DNA of 64,000 nt. Origin: Neobacillus soli NBRC 102451 (lineage in GTDB: Bacteria; Bacillota; Bacilli; Bacillales; Cytobacillaceae). Positions 1 through 8,559 of the stretch are shown piece after piece; the stretch's first letter is position 1, and every line of letters starts with the position of its first letter. Both the position numbers and the translations under genes were made by a program. The stretch is from positions 62,001-126,000 of the forward strand of contig NZ_BCVI01000019.1 of the NCBI RefSeq assembly GCF_001591665.1, read 5' to 3'. The notes beneath the pieces were generated by a model. The model made no database searches. It worked only from the letters and a program-made list of their open reading frames with translations, and was not told the DNA's origin.

Positions 1-765
1 TATCAGCATATCAGGCTCAATTTCTTCCCATTCATAGGCAAACATCTTTCCAGTTCGTGCCAAACCAACTTGAATCTCATCAGCAATAAACAATACATTC
101 TTCTCTTTACACACTTCAGACGCTCGCTTCAAAAATCCTTCTGGCGGTAAAATAATTCCTGCCTCTCCTTGTATCGGCTCAATTAAAAATGCTGCTGTAT
201 TTGGTGTGATTGCAGCATTTAATGCCTCAAGATCACCATAGGGAATTAACTTGATTCCTGGAAGCATCGGTCCAAAGCCGCGCTTATATTCAGGATCAGA
301 TGATAAAGACACCGCACCCATTGTACGGCCATGAAAATTACCAATACAAGCAATAACCTCCGCTTGATTATCCGCAATACCTTTCACATCATAACCCCAG
401 CGGCGTGCTGCTTTAAGGGCTGTTTCCACTGCTTCTGCCCCGGTATTCATTGGCAGTGCCATATTCTTATTAGTTAGTTTACAGATTTTTTCATACCAAA
501 TGCCCAGCTGATCATTGTGAAATGCACGGGAAGTAAGGGTAACTCTGCCCGCCTGATCAACCAGAGCCTGAATAATTTTAGGATGACGGTGTCCTTGATT
601 AACCGCTGAATAGGCACTGAGCATATCCATGTAGCGATTCCCCTCTGGACTTTCCACCCACACTCCTTCTGCTTTCGCAATAACAATTGGGAGCGGATGG
701 TAGTTATTTGCACCAAATTTATTTGTTTGCTCAATAATTTCCGTTGTATTTGTTGTTACTGTCAT
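1..765 (-). CDS. rocD: Ornithine aminotransferase RocD, 3' end cut by the window edge
   Basis: This PLP enzyme transfers the delta-amino group of ornithine to 2-oxoglutarate, giving glutamate semialdehyde in arginine catabolism. The first 255 codons are present. The translated N-terminus closely follows Bacillus RocD as I remember it: [62 protein letters not shown] and [12 protein letters not shown]. The stretch FIADEIQ holds the aspartate that contacts the PLP ring, while the catalytic lysine lies beyond the edge. The ATG at 765 follows an AAGGAGGAAA ribosome site (771-780). A sigma-54 promoter and RocR-type operators lie upstream, and rocR is divergent, as in the B. subtilis roc regulon. 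The general class III aminotransferase assignment is certain; the RocD subtype is very likely. Confidence 0.95.
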   Translation of the reverse strand, partial: MTVTTNTTEIIEQTNKFGANNYHPLPIVIAKAEGVWVESPEGNRYMDMLSAYSAVNQGHRHPKIIQALVDQAGRVTLTSRAFHNDQLGIWYEKICKLTNKNMALPMNTGAEAVETALKAARRWGYDVKGIADNQAEVIACIGNFHGRTMGAVSLSSDPEYKRGFGPMLPGIKLIPYGDLEALNAAITPNTAAFLIEPIQGEAGIILPPEGFLKRASEVCKEKNVLFIADEIQVGLARTGKMFAYEWEEIEPDMLI

Positions 766-826
766 TATGTTTTCCTCCTTTATTATAAAAAACCTTTAAT
801 AAGTAAATAGGCTCTTGCTTAATATT

Positions 827-844
827 ATGCAAGTTTCGTGCCAA
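827..844 (-). promoter_or_regulatory. Sigma-54 (-24/-12) promoter of rocD
   Basis: On the minus strand the sequence reads TTGGCAC, five bases, then TTGCA, an essentially perfect match to the sigma-54 consensus. It should start a transcript near 816, about 50 bases before the rocD ATG. The neighbouring RocR-type activator supports it. Confidence 0.9.
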
Positions 845-886
845 CAATAGATTTTGCACACTAAAAGGTTTTACTAACAATTTTGG

Positions 887-903
887 CGCCATAAAATTTT
901 GCG
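887..903. promoter_or_regulatory. Second, imperfect RocR-type upstream activating site
   Basis: The sequence CGCCATAAAATTTTGCG is an imperfect inverted repeat resembling the better site at 930-944. The two centres are about 42 bases apart, close to four helical turns, as expected for paired activator sites upstream of a sigma-54 promoter. Confidence 0.55.
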
Positions 904-929
904 GAATTTGAGATTTTTTTCATAATAGT

Positions 930-944
930 GCAAAATTATTTTGC
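930..944. promoter_or_regulatory. RocR-type upstream activating site (15-bp palindrome)
   Basis: GCAAAATTATTTTGC is a perfect palindrome around a central base. It lies about 90 bases upstream of the rocD -24 element and about 65 bases before rocR. RocR-binding sites in the B. subtilis roc regulon are of this A/T-rich TGCAAAA...TTTTGCA type. It could serve both divergent genes. Confidence 0.7.
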
Positions 945-1007
945 GTTATTAAGTTTTTTCTGGTTAAATAGGTGGAAATGAGATAAAACAAGGGGTAGGA
1001 ACTTACC

Positions 1008-2444
1008 GTGGAAAATACAAATAAAGCAATCCATTATTTACAATATATTAACGGGATGTACAAACGAATTTTGGATAAAATTGATGTGGGTGTCCATGCA
1101 GTTGATGAGACTGGAAAAACCATTATCTATAACAAAAAAATGATGCAAATGGAATCAATGGATATTCAAGATGTCATCAATAAAAACTTATTGGATGTGT
1201 TTATGTTTAAGGATGACCAATCTAGTACACTCGTCAAAGCGTTACAAGATGGAAATGAAACAAGCAATGTAAAGCAAACCTATTTCAATAACAAAGGTCA
1301 CGAAATTACGACGATTAACAATACAATCCCTATTTATCATGACGATAAACTCCAAGGCGCTGTTGAGATTGCCAAGGATGTAACGAAATTGGAACGACTA
1401 TTGAAGGAAAATCTCAACAATAAAGGAACTAGATTTACTTTTGATAATATTATTGGAAAGAGTCAGACAATTTTAGACGTCATTGAGGGAGCTAAACGAG
1501 CGACCCGAACCTCCTCTTATGTATTAATAGTTGGGGAAACAGGGACGGGGAAAGAACTTTTTGCCCAGAGTATTCATAATGGCAGCAATCGGTTATCTGC
1601 CCCGTTCATATCGCAAAACTGTGCAGCACTTCCCGATAATTTAATAGAGAGTCTCCTTTTCGGTACAAAACGGGGTGCCTTTACGGGTGCTGTGGATACC
1701 ATCGGCTTATTTGAACAGGCAAATGGCGGAACCTTGCTTCTTGATGAAATTAACTCTTTAAATTTAAATCTTCAAGCAAAATTGCTTCGTGTCCTTCAGG
1801 AAAAAACGATTCGACGAGTAGGCGATACCAAGGATACCCCGATTGATGTCCGGGTCATTGCCAACATGAATGAAGATCCCATTGATGCAATTGCCAATAA
1901 TCGTTTGCGTAAAGACCTATATTATCGCCTTGGAGTCGTAACCATATTTATTCCTCCATTAAGAGAACGAATAGAGGATATTCCGATTTTAATCGAACAC
2001 TTTATTGAAAAATATAATGAGCGGTTTAACATGAATGTAATGCGCTTATCCGAAGAAGTTAGACAATCCTTCTTCGAGTATGATTGGCATGGAAATGTTC
2101 GAGAGCTGGAGCACATTATTGAAGCTGCGATGAACATTATGATGGATGAAGAAGTAATCAGGTACAACCATTTACCGTACCATTATCGAAGCAAAATGCA
2201 GATAAAGGAAAGAATGATTCCACTTTCAACTGTTGATACCTTCATAACGGAAAATTCAGATGCAGCCGTCCCGCTAAAAGATCAAATGGAGTTATTTGAA
2301 AAGTCCTATATTAAATATGTTTTAAATAAAAATAATTTCAATATTTCCCGGTCTGCTAATTTACTTGGATTAAGCCGCCAAAGCTTACAGTACAGAATGA
2401 AGAAATTAAAGATAGACACTAAAAATAGATTTGAAGATGCATAA
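1008..2444 (+). CDS. rocR: RocR-type sigma-54-dependent activator of arginine/ornithine catabolism
   Basis: The 478-residue protein has the architecture of a bacterial enhancer-binding protein. An N-terminal PAS sensor domain (about residues 15-125) is followed by an AAA+ domain with Walker A GETGTGKE (about 176), the sigma-54 contact loop GAFTGA (about 223) and Walker B GGTLLLDEI. A Fis-type helix-turn-helix ends the protein (ISRSANLLGLSRQSLQYR). B. subtilis RocR has the same layout and senses ornithine or citrulline through its PAS domain. The gene is divergent from rocD, with a sigma-54 promoter and two palindromic activator sites between them. The start is a GTG preceded by AGGGG. A related activator with another effector is possible, but the context makes RocR the best call. 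Confidence 0.9.
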   Translation: MENTNKAIHYLQYINGMYKRILDKIDVGVHAVDETGKTIIYNKKMMQMESMDIQDVINKNLLDVFMFKDDQSSTLVKALQDGNETSNVKQTYFNNKGHEITTINNTIPIYHDDKLQGAVEIAKDVTKLERLLKENLNNKGTRFTFDNIIGKSQTILDVIEGAKRATRTSSYVLIVGETGTGKELFAQSIHNGSNRLSAPFISQNCAALPDNLIESLLFGTKRGAFTGAVDTIGLFEQANGGTLLLDEINSLNLNLQAKLLRVLQEKTIRRVGDTKDTPIDVRVIANMNEDPIDAIANNRLRKDLYYRLGVVTIFIPPLRERIEDIPILIEHFIEKYNERFNMNVMRLSEEVRQSFFEYDWHGNVRELEHIIEAAMNIMMDEEVIRYNHLPYHYRSKMQIKERMIPLSTVDTFITENSDAAVPLKDQMELFEKSYIKYVLNKNNFNISRSANLLGLSRQSLQYRMKKLKIDTKNRFEDA

Positions 2445-2492
2445 TAATTCCATTTCTCATCCATACTAAGAAAAAACGATGAGGTGAAGAAA

Positions 2493-2699
2493 ATGGGACT
2501 ACTCAACTCATTTAACCAATGGAAAGAGACAAGGTATCAAAATCATGTCACAACCATGAAAGATCAAGGCAAATGTCCTGATTGTCAGGGTCGAGGCTAT
2601 ACGGTATACCCTTATAATGAATTTGCGTACTTTAATTCATTTGAATGCCCCGGATGTTCAGGCAGCGGTCATTATACGGATTGGGAAGATATGAGGTAA
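2493..2699 (+). CDS. Small DnaJ-type zinc-finger-like protein
   Basis: This 68-residue protein carries two CxxCxGxG motifs (CPDCQGRGYT and CPGCSGSGHY) about 25 residues apart, the pattern found in the cysteine-rich domain of DnaJ. Four cysteines could bind one zinc ion. There is no J domain or other recognisable part. The ATG at 2493 is chosen because GAGGTGA (2481-2487) sits 5 bases upstream; an in-frame GTG at 2484 overlaps that site. It follows rocR by about 50 bases in the same direction and ends before a strong hairpin. I do not recognise a specific function; an RNA-binding or chaperone-accessory role would be a guess. Confidence 0.75.
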   Translation: MGLLNSFNQWKETRYQNHVTTMKDQGKCPDCQGRGYTVYPYNEFAYFNSFECPGCSGSGHYTDWEDMR

Positions 2700-2751
2700 T
2701 TTTTTTGAAAGTCAGATATCCCTTCTATTAAAATTTAATTTAAACAAAAAT

Positions 2752-2783
2752 CCCTTCATCATCTGTTCAATGAAGGGTTTTTT
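2752..2783. terminator. Bidirectional terminator between convergent genes
   Basis: CCCTTCAT and ATGAAGGG form an 8-bp stem with a 10-base loop. Six Ts follow on the plus strand and five As precede it, so it can end transcripts from both sides. Confidence 0.85.
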
Positions 2784-2789
2784 GCAGGA

Positions 2790-3431
2790 TCAAATGAAGC
2801 CTTTCTCCTCAGCAAGCTTAACTTCTTTTTCCAAACCTTCAGGTAACTGTCCGGAATGTAATGCCTGATGCAATTCTTCATTGGAAACTGCTGCCCCATT
2901 GTTTACGATTGCAGAGGACAAGGCCTTAAATGCATCTGTAAATTCTCCATCTGGTTGGAACTCTAAATCGCTTTTTAGCTTTTGATGGAGATATTCCTCG
3001 TGGATTATTGTCTTATGTTCTTCACGTAAGGCAATCGCAGCAGCAAGAAAATCATATTTTGCCTTCATTAGCTTATACTTTTGTTTCGTTATTTCGACGG
3101 TTAATTCTTTTTCAAATTTTCCCTTTATTTCTTTTTGCTTCGCTAGTACTTTTCTTAAATTATTTTTTTCGTATTGCTCTATTTCCTCAAGCTTTTTGCT
3201 AATATAGACCAATGCTTCATCCTTAGACACCTGTTCTTTCTTTGTCTGTTCATCAAGATGGTCTTCTCCCTGGGCAACTTTTTGAATAATCCCATCCACT
3301 GCATCAAATCTCTTTTTTATTTCTTCATATTCCATAAGCATATTTTCTTTTATCAGTTTGTAGCTTTCTTTGATGCTATCTGCTTCCTCGTTATACTTTT
3401 GCATCATTTCCGTATATTTTTTGTTACCCAC
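2790..3431 (-). CDS. Uncharacterised coiled-coil protein
   Basis: The product is about 213 residues and almost entirely charged helix. It has long Lys/Glu-rich stretches with heptad spacing over residues 10-150, then a short less charged C-terminal segment that may pack as a small helical domain. No signal peptide, membrane segment or catalytic motif is visible, so it is probably cytoplasmic. I do not recognise the family. The GTG at 3431 is preferred because AAGGGG lies about 9 bases upstream; the upstream in-frame TTG at 3452 lacks a ribosome site. It stands alone between two terminators. Confidence 0.75.
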   Translation of the reverse strand: MGNKKYTEMMQKYNEEADSIKESYKLIKENMLMEYEEIKKRFDAVDGIIQKVAQGEDHLDEQTKKEQVSKDEALVYISKKLEEIEQYEKNNLRKVLAKQKEIKGKFEKELTVEITKQKYKLMKAKYDFLAAAIALREEHKTIIHEEYLHQKLKSDLEFQPDGEFTDAFKALSSAIVNNGAAVSNEELHQALHSGQLPEGLEKEVKLAEEKGFI

Positions 3432-3524
3432 TTTTTCGTTCCCCTTTCGCAAACTTAATTATCAAGGCTGGCTCCACCCAATACATTTAAAATATGCAGG
3501 TTCTGCTTCCATGGTTTATTTTCA

Positions 3525-3558
3525 CAATAAAAAAGACCAGTATCTGCAAGATACTGGT
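3525..3558 (-). terminator. Terminator of the vanW-like gene
   Basis: ACCAGTATC and GATACTGGT form a perfect 9-bp stem with a 5-base loop, followed on the minus strand by CTTTTTTATT. It lies about 20 bases after the stop of the lipoprotein gene. Confidence 0.85.
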
Positions 3559-3579
3559 CACATTTTTTCGTTACTTTTG

Positions 3580-4614
3580 TTAACTATGCATTTTTACAAG
3601 GCTTTGATAAGCTTTTGCTGTTCTCACCTCAACCGTCAGTGATCCACTTCCAACAATTGCTTTTAAGATTACAGGTGCACCTGTCGTATTTTTAAATCTA
3701 AAATCCTTGCCGCCATAGGATACTGTTGCATCTCTGCCTGTTGGCACATAGCCTACGTGCAATGAGTGATGATGCTTTTCTACATAACTAACCGCAACTT
3801 GATCAATTGCATTAAACAATGTGGATGATGTTTGGCAAATGCCCCCGCCGACTCCATCGACTAATTTCCCATCATTGATTTCCGGTGCATTTTGATATCC
3901 ATGTGCGGCATCACTCGGTCCTACCGTTGAATTAAAAGAGAAGAAATCATCCGTACCGATAATGGTATTATTAATGGCCTGCGCTGATAATTCAATATTT
4001 TTGGTTCTTCCTGCTACACCACCATTAAAATGGGTTGTAAAGGACGCGATCACCACTTCCCCTAAATAAGCGGCATCCTTAGGCTTATAACCACTTTCGG
4101 TAATATATAGTGGAAGCTCAACATCCCCGCCATTTACTGAAACCTGATTGATTTTTTCAGACAACTCAGCTTCATCTAGAATCGTTTGCGGTTTTCCTTT
4201 TATTACCTGCCCGTTTGCGTTTAACCGATCAAGAATCATTCTCTTGTCATAACCGGGTGTAGTTTGTGTTCCTCTCGCTAATTCCCTTGTTAATTTTGCT
4301 ATTTCCGCTTTATAATTTTCAGGATTCGTTACATAACCCAATTCCTTCGTATTAAATGTTTTAATAACTTCTTTCGTGTTTGGATCAATAATATTCACGT
4401 AAACCGGCCTTGCTTCTTCCCTTTTCCTTGCTTCCTCTCTTTTCTTCTCTTCTTCTCTTTTCTTTTCTTCCTTTAATTTTTTCTCCTTAGCCATTTTCTC
4501 TTGCTGTGTTACTGCTTTGGCTGCCTTTTCCTTCGTAGTTTGTTCCGCGCACCCAGTTAACCCCAGTAAACTTACTGTTAATAATAGTAAAATACCCCTT
4601 GTTACCTTTGTCAC
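3580..4614 (-). CDS. VanW-family lipoprotein
   Basis: The product begins with a lipoprotein signal peptide ending in the lipobox LTGC, so it should be anchored on the outer face of the membrane. A highly charged Lys/Glu helix of about 50 residues follows and probably spans part of the wall. The C-terminal half is a VanW domain, recognised by FNGGVAGRTKNIELSAQ, FSFNSTVGP, GGGICQTSSTLFNA and HHHSLHVGYVP. VanW proteins accompany some vancomycin-resistance clusters, but their biochemical role is unknown, and free-standing copies are common in Bacillaceae without implying resistance. The GTG at 4614 gives a compact signal peptide with GGGG 6 bases upstream; an upstream TTG at 4626 is an alternative start. 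Confidence 0.88.
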   Translation of the reverse strand: MTKVTRGILLLLTVSLLGLTGCAEQTTKEKAAKAVTQQEKMAKEKKLKEEKKREEEKKREEARKREEARPVYVNIIDPNTKEVIKTFNTKELGYVTNPENYKAEIAKLTRELARGTQTTPGYDKRMILDRLNANGQVIKGKPQTILDEAELSEKINQVSVNGGDVELPLYITESGYKPKDAAYLGEVVIASFTTHFNGGVAGRTKNIELSAQAINNTIIGTDDFFSFNSTVGPSDAAHGYQNAPEINDGKLVDGVGGGICQTSSTLFNAIDQVAVSYVEKHHHSLHVGYVPTGRDATVSYGGKDFRFKNTTGAPVILKAIVGSGSLTVEVRTAKAYQSLVKMHS

Positions 4615-4639
4615 ATTTTTCCCCAACTTTTCTATTTTT

Positions 4640-4699
4640 TTAATAAGTGCGTATTGCCACTTTATCTTTTAGACGTTTTCCAATGGAATTTAGTTTCAT
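4640..4699 (-). CDS. Possible 19-residue peptide upstream of the vanW-like gene
   Basis: A short frame encoding MKLNSIGKRLKDKVAIRTY has a good ribosome site (AGGAGAATGAT just before the ATG) and ends about 25 bases before the lipoprotein start. It is basic and amphipathic. It could be a leader peptide, or the leftover N-terminus of a lost gene; the start resembles that of some methyl-accepting chemotaxis proteins. Nothing but the ribosome site supports translation. Confidence 0.3.
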   Translation of the reverse strand: MKLNSIGKRLKDKVAIRTY

Positions 4700-4919
4700 A
4701 TCATTCTCCTATTCTATTCCATTTTTATTTTTATTTTCCTGCTTAAGAGGATTTTTATTCTCATTTCATTTTAGAGATGAAAAATATCTCACAGTTAATT
4801 ACAATTCATTCTAAATCATTATCCTTGCAAAGGATAGTAGCATGAATAAAAAAAGGGAATAGATAAATACTAAAAATTAAGTTTGTTTATTTTTTTAGGG
4901 ATGCAAAAAATGGCCGTTT

Positions 4920-5111
4920 TTGTCTATCAGACATTTGTGGTTAAAAAAATTCAAAGAGGGAATGGAAAATTTAAAAGAGCTTAAAATATTAAGGAATGAA
5001 ACTTATGATCACAGGGTGGAGATATTAACACCTATATCCAGAGATGACCATACATACGCATTGCTTTCAACCTATGAAGGTTTGGCAGAAATGGAATTTC
5101 AAAGTAGCTAA
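4920..5111 (+). CDS. Doubtful small reading frame in a degenerate intergenic stretch
   Basis: A frame of 63 codons from a TTG, or about 50 codons from an internal ATG near 4959, lies in a 770-base gap between the vanW-like gene and the esterase. The predicted peptide is acidic toward its end (STYEGLAEMEF) and matches nothing I recognise. An AGAGGG sequence precedes the internal ATG but is too close for a normal ribosome site. The surrounding 4700-5380 region is AT-rich without other coding signal. It may be a gene remnant. Confidence 0.25.
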   Translation: MSIRHLWLKKFKEGMENLKELKILRNETYDHRVEILTPISRDDHTYALLSTYEGLAEMEFQSS

Positions 5112-5383
5112 ATAGGAAGTGCATGTGCAATTCCGGAAATCAGACTAGTTATGTGCACCTCAGGAGGATTAAATCCCAAGGTATACAAGGCTTCCGTAAT
5201 CGCTACAATCTATTAGGCATGTTATACAAAGGGGTATGTACAAAATATGTCATCGGTGAGGATAACATGATTGGGTATTTTGTTGTATATTAAATGACTT
5301 ACTCTTTGTATTTTGTTAAACTAAATTACAATAATAGTTTACTAATTTACATCTAAATCTACCTTCATAATAGGACGTGTAAC

Positions 5384-6262
5384 ATGCAAATAAAGAAAAC
5401 AGTTCTTTATAAGAAAGATGAAAAATTTGCTATTAAAGCGGATTTTTATGGAGTTAACCATGAAAATGCACCAGTTGTCGTTAATATTCACGGCGGCGGT
5501 CTTGTTTGGGGAACTAGAGAAGAAATAAGTGAGGAAATGATTAAACTCTATACAAATAACGGGATTGCCTTGTTTTCTATTGACTATCGGCTGGCCCCTG
5601 GAGCAAAGCTTCCAGAGATTCTTGACGACGTGCTAGACGCACTGCTTTGGTTAGAAAAAGAAGGTCCTAGACAATTTTCCATTGATCCTAAAAGAATGGC
5701 AGTAGTAGGCAGTTCCGCAGGTGGTTTCCTCGCACTTTGTACTGGTACCTTTAAATCTAAGCCGCGTGCAATCGTCTCTTTCTATGGATATGGCGATTTA
5801 CTAGGTAAATGGGCAACCACCCCAAGTAGTTTTTACTGTCAGAAGGACATTGTCCCTAAAAATGTGGCTAATTCCCTAGTGTCAAAGCAGCCCATTACAG
5901 AAGCATCTATAGAGGAGCGGTTTCTCCTTTATGTGCATGCAAGGCAGCATGGTACATGGATTGAAAAAATTACAGGACTGAAGCCAGAAGGCAATCAAGA
6001 AACAATCAGGAAATATTGTCCCATTCACAATATATCAAGTGGATATCCGCCCACCCTCCTTTTACACGGAACCAAAGATACGGATGTTCCCTATGAGCAG
6101 TCCGTTTTTATGAGGGCGGCCATTAAAAAGCAGTCAGTCGAAGCCAAGTTAATTACCATTCCAAATGGTGAGCATGTTTTTGATAAAGACTTCCATAATC
6201 CAGTTGTCCAACACGCACTCAAGCAGGTCATTGACTTCCTCCACACTCATCTTGCCGAATAG
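5384..6262 (+). CDS. Alpha/beta-hydrolase, HSL-type esterase/lipase
   Basis: The 292-residue protein carries the oxyanion-hole motif HGGG (NIHGGGLVWG), the nucleophile elbow GSSAGG, the acid in HGTKDTDVP and the catalytic histidine in NGEHVF, in the usual order of the hormone-sensitive-lipase family. No signal peptide is seen, so it should act in the cytoplasm on small esters. The ATG at 5384 has only a weak ribosome site (AGGA). It is a single-gene unit closed by a strong bidirectional terminator. The substrate is unknown. Confidence 0.85.
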   Translation: MQIKKTVLYKKDEKFAIKADFYGVNHENAPVVVNIHGGGLVWGTREEISEEMIKLYTNNGIALFSIDYRLAPGAKLPEILDDVLDALLWLEKEGPRQFSIDPKRMAVVGSSAGGFLALCTGTFKSKPRAIVSFYGYGDLLGKWATTPSSFYCQKDIVPKNVANSLVSKQPITEASIEERFLLYVHARQHGTWIEKITGLKPEGNQETIRKYCPIHNISSGYPPTLLLHGTKDTDVPYEQSVFMRAAIKKQSVEAKLITIPNGEHVFDKDFHNPVVQHALKQVIDFLHTHLAE

Positions 6263-6270
6263 ACAAAAAA

Positions 6271-6303
6271 GCACAGCCCTCTCATCAACAGGCTGTGCTT
6301 TTT
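6271..6303. terminator. Bidirectional terminator
   Basis: GCACAGCC and GGCTGTGC form an 8-bp stem flanked by A6 and T5. It separates the esterase gene from the convergent deaminase operon. Confidence 0.85.
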
Positions 6304-6315
6304 CGATTGATTGAT

Positions 6316-6765
6316 TTATTTGTTTAATTCGTGGAAATGCTCCCATAGATGATCGCAATCTTCCCTATCTTCTACTTTTACCATGTTAATGACAAGATCG
6401 TCTTCACCCGATAAATATTTGCGCAGGTGCACGTCAGAAAAACCATGTTCAGCAGCGTCATCTCTTGTGCTGCAGTAGTATACATCCTTGATACCAGCCC
6501 AAATCATAACAGATACACACATTGGACAAGGCTCACAAGTAGCATAGACAACACAATCCGATAAATCCATTGTACCTAATTTTTTACACGCTTCTCTTAC
6601 AGCTACCATCTCAGCATGTGCAGATGGATCAGTATCTCTCAACATGGTGTTGCTTACGGCAGCAACTACTTCATCACCGCGAACGATGGTAGCACCAAAT
6701 GGTCCACCTACTTTGCTTTCCATACCAACTATTGTTGCATCTGCAGCTAATTTCATATAATCCAT
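6316..6765 (-). CDS. guaD: Guanine deaminase-like (CDA-fold) nucleobase deaminase
   Basis: The 149-residue enzyme has the zinc signature of the cytidine-deaminase fold: HAE with the catalytic glutamate and CEPCPMC with two zinc cysteines. The stretch DAAEHGFSD, like B. subtilis GuaD DAAEAGFDD, points to guanine deaminase (guanine to xanthine plus ammonia) rather than the tRNA editor TadA. It is the last gene of the leftward cluster with an NCS2-like permease, carbamate kinase and the FdrA-type carbamoyltransferase genes, so the natural substrate could be another purine or a related ring. The ATG at 6765 has AAGGAGGA just upstream. Confidence 0.75.
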   Translation of the reverse strand: MDYMKLAADATIVGMESKVGGPFGATIVRGDEVVAAVSNTMLRDTDPSAHAEMVAVREACKKLGTMDLSDCVVYATCEPCPMCVSVMIWAGIKDVYYCSTRDDAAEHGFSDVHLRKYLSGEDDLVINMVKVEDREDCDHLWEHFHELNK

Positions 6766-6895
6766 ATTAAGAGTCCTCCTTAGTTTTGCATATAAAAATT
6801 TTGGGAATAACTAAATGACCCAGTCTCTTTATTTCATTTTCAAATCAAACCCAGGAGTTGGATCAAATTATTCATATTCCTGAGTTGCTTTCATT

Positions 6896-8437
6896 TTACT
6901 CTGTAACAGGACCTATATTATCTTTCTTATTTATATAGAGTTTATATGCTAAAAATCCTGCAATTAGTAGATATCCCCAAACGAAAGGCATAGCAGTTGT
7001 TTGTGCAAGTCCGAGTGTGCTTGTATGAATGGCACCAACAAAAGTTAAAGTGGCTCCTAGCACTGCAGCTATTATGCCTCCTATAGGCGTGTTACGGATA
7101 GTAAATATAGCTATACAACCCCAAATAACACTCGTAATAGGAGCACCATTACCTAGAGCAACCAAGCCATCGTAGAAAAGTCCAGCATTATGCAGGGCAT
7201 CTGAAGAAACTTGGTTGGCAGCTGTCCCTACCGACGTACCAGTAGCTGAAATTGCATTATTAACAGCAACAAGTGCCCAGTTAGCTACCCATGGGAAGAA
7301 ACATACAAAGATTGCCGGTGCTTCAAATTTCGGACTTTCTTTGACAACTTGATGCCCTGTTACAATCGCAATAAACACAAGCATCGGAACAATAGCGGCA
7401 ATTGGGACAACAGCTAGCAACAGACCCATAAGACTGAAAATCGATAATAGGAATATTGCAACAGAGCTAGCAATAGAATAGCCTAAACCTGCACCAACTT
7501 CTTTCCAACCAGCATGACCTACATATACTGTTACTGGGAATGGGTTACCACAAAGGCCACCTATTGCGGTACAAAATCCGTTTGTAAGCATAACGTCTCT
7601 AGTTTTGTATTCATCTCCACAAACAGCAGCAGCTTCAACGTTTTCCAGATTAAAAATGTAGTTCGATAATCCTAGAGGTACAGCAGTTAATAAATATGGT
7701 AAGGCAGCGCTAAAACTGTCGGCAAACCCATTTAAATGCAACATAGGAGGATTAAAGCCGAATGATTTTAGAGCTTCAGTAACATCAGCAGGATTTTGAT
7801 ATCCAGCGATCCAAGCAATTGCCGTTCCAACTACTATCAATAATAAGCCCGTAGGTATTTTCTTCAATATTGGATGTTTACTTAACCAGTTCATGAAGAT
7901 GATTATTAATGCAACAAATGCCACTACAGGCATTTCAAAAGATTGTAGCATTGGGTTCATACCCAAGAATACAAATGCCAAACCAGCCAATGCTGCTAGC
8001 AATACAGTTCTTGGGACGATCTTTCTAATCGTTTCACCCAGGAATGCACCTAATATTAAAATGAAAGCCTCAACAAAGCCCCACATCACAGCGACTGTTG
8101 TTGTGAAAGCAGCATCCTTTGTTTGATGATATAGAGGAAGCATAATCACAAATACGATAAGAAAAATCCCAGGTGAACTAGAACCTGATGGTAGTGCGGT
8201 AACATCTTTTCTACCCGTTTTCTTAGCTAATTTATAGGCAAAATAAGCAAAAATAACGCCAGATATCAATACAGCTAATCCAAAGCCAGGAACAATTTGT
8301 TTAAAAACAAACTCTTTTGGCATACCAACTACAGCAATTAATAATGAAATCATAACCAAAAAGTCTGTCAAAACATTAACGAACAAACCGAAGGAAGCCG
8401 CAATGTCTCCTTTTTTCCATAAAGATATATTCCCCAT
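6896..8437 (-). CDS. NCS2-like nucleobase permease
   Basis: The 513-residue protein is almost wholly hydrophobic, with about 13-14 predicted membrane helices. The middle carries NLENVEAAAVCGDEY and GGLCGNPFPVTVYVGHAGW, resembling the substrate-binding half-helix region of the xanthine/uracil/AzgA superfamily. It should import a nucleobase or similar cyclic compound by proton symport. The ATG at 8437 follows AAAGGAGAA at good spacing; an upstream in-frame start near 8482 has none. It sits between carbamate kinase (122-base gap) and the guanine-deaminase-like gene. The subfamily differs from the AzgA-type permease at 41035-42321, so the two probably carry different substrates. Confidence 0.75.
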   Translation of the reverse strand: MGNISLWKKGDIAASFGLFVNVLTDFLVMISLLIAVVGMPKEFVFKQIVPGFGLAVLISGVIFAYFAYKLAKKTGRKDVTALPSGSSSPGIFLIVFVIMLPLYHQTKDAAFTTTVAVMWGFVEAFILILGAFLGETIRKIVPRTVLLAALAGLAFVFLGMNPMLQSFEMPVVAFVALIIIFMNWLSKHPILKKIPTGLLLIVVGTAIAWIAGYQNPADVTEALKSFGFNPPMLHLNGFADSFSAALPYLLTAVPLGLSNYIFNLENVEAAAVCGDEYKTRDVMLTNGFCTAIGGLCGNPFPVTVYVGHAGWKEVGAGLGYSIASSVAIFLLSIFSLMGLLLAVVPIAAIVPMLVFIAIVTGHQVVKESPKFEAPAIFVCFFPWVANWALVAVNNAISATGTSVGTAANQVSSDALHNAGLFYDGLVALGNGAPITSVIWGCIAIFTIRNTPIGGIIAAVLGATLTFVGAIHTSTLGLAQTTAMPFVWGYLLIAGFLAYKLYINKKDNIGPVTE

Positions 8438-8559
8438 ATAAAGTTCTCCTTTAAAATGTATTATTCTGAGTAGCCTTTGCATTAATATTTATCCTACGAT
8501 TGTTCTAATTTTGATTGTTCCATAAATATTTACTTCTATCTAAAGGTAGTCGTTTTCAA

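Noticed and set aside
3008-3642. Overlapping plus-strand frames opposite the coiled-coil gene
   Set aside because: Phe/Leu-rich translations are the antisense image of Lys/Glu codons; no ribosome sites.
3580-4614. Vancomycin-resistance gene cluster
   Set aside because: VanW is alone; no vanA/B ligase, vanH, vanX or vanRS is present, and stand-alone VanW proteins are common.
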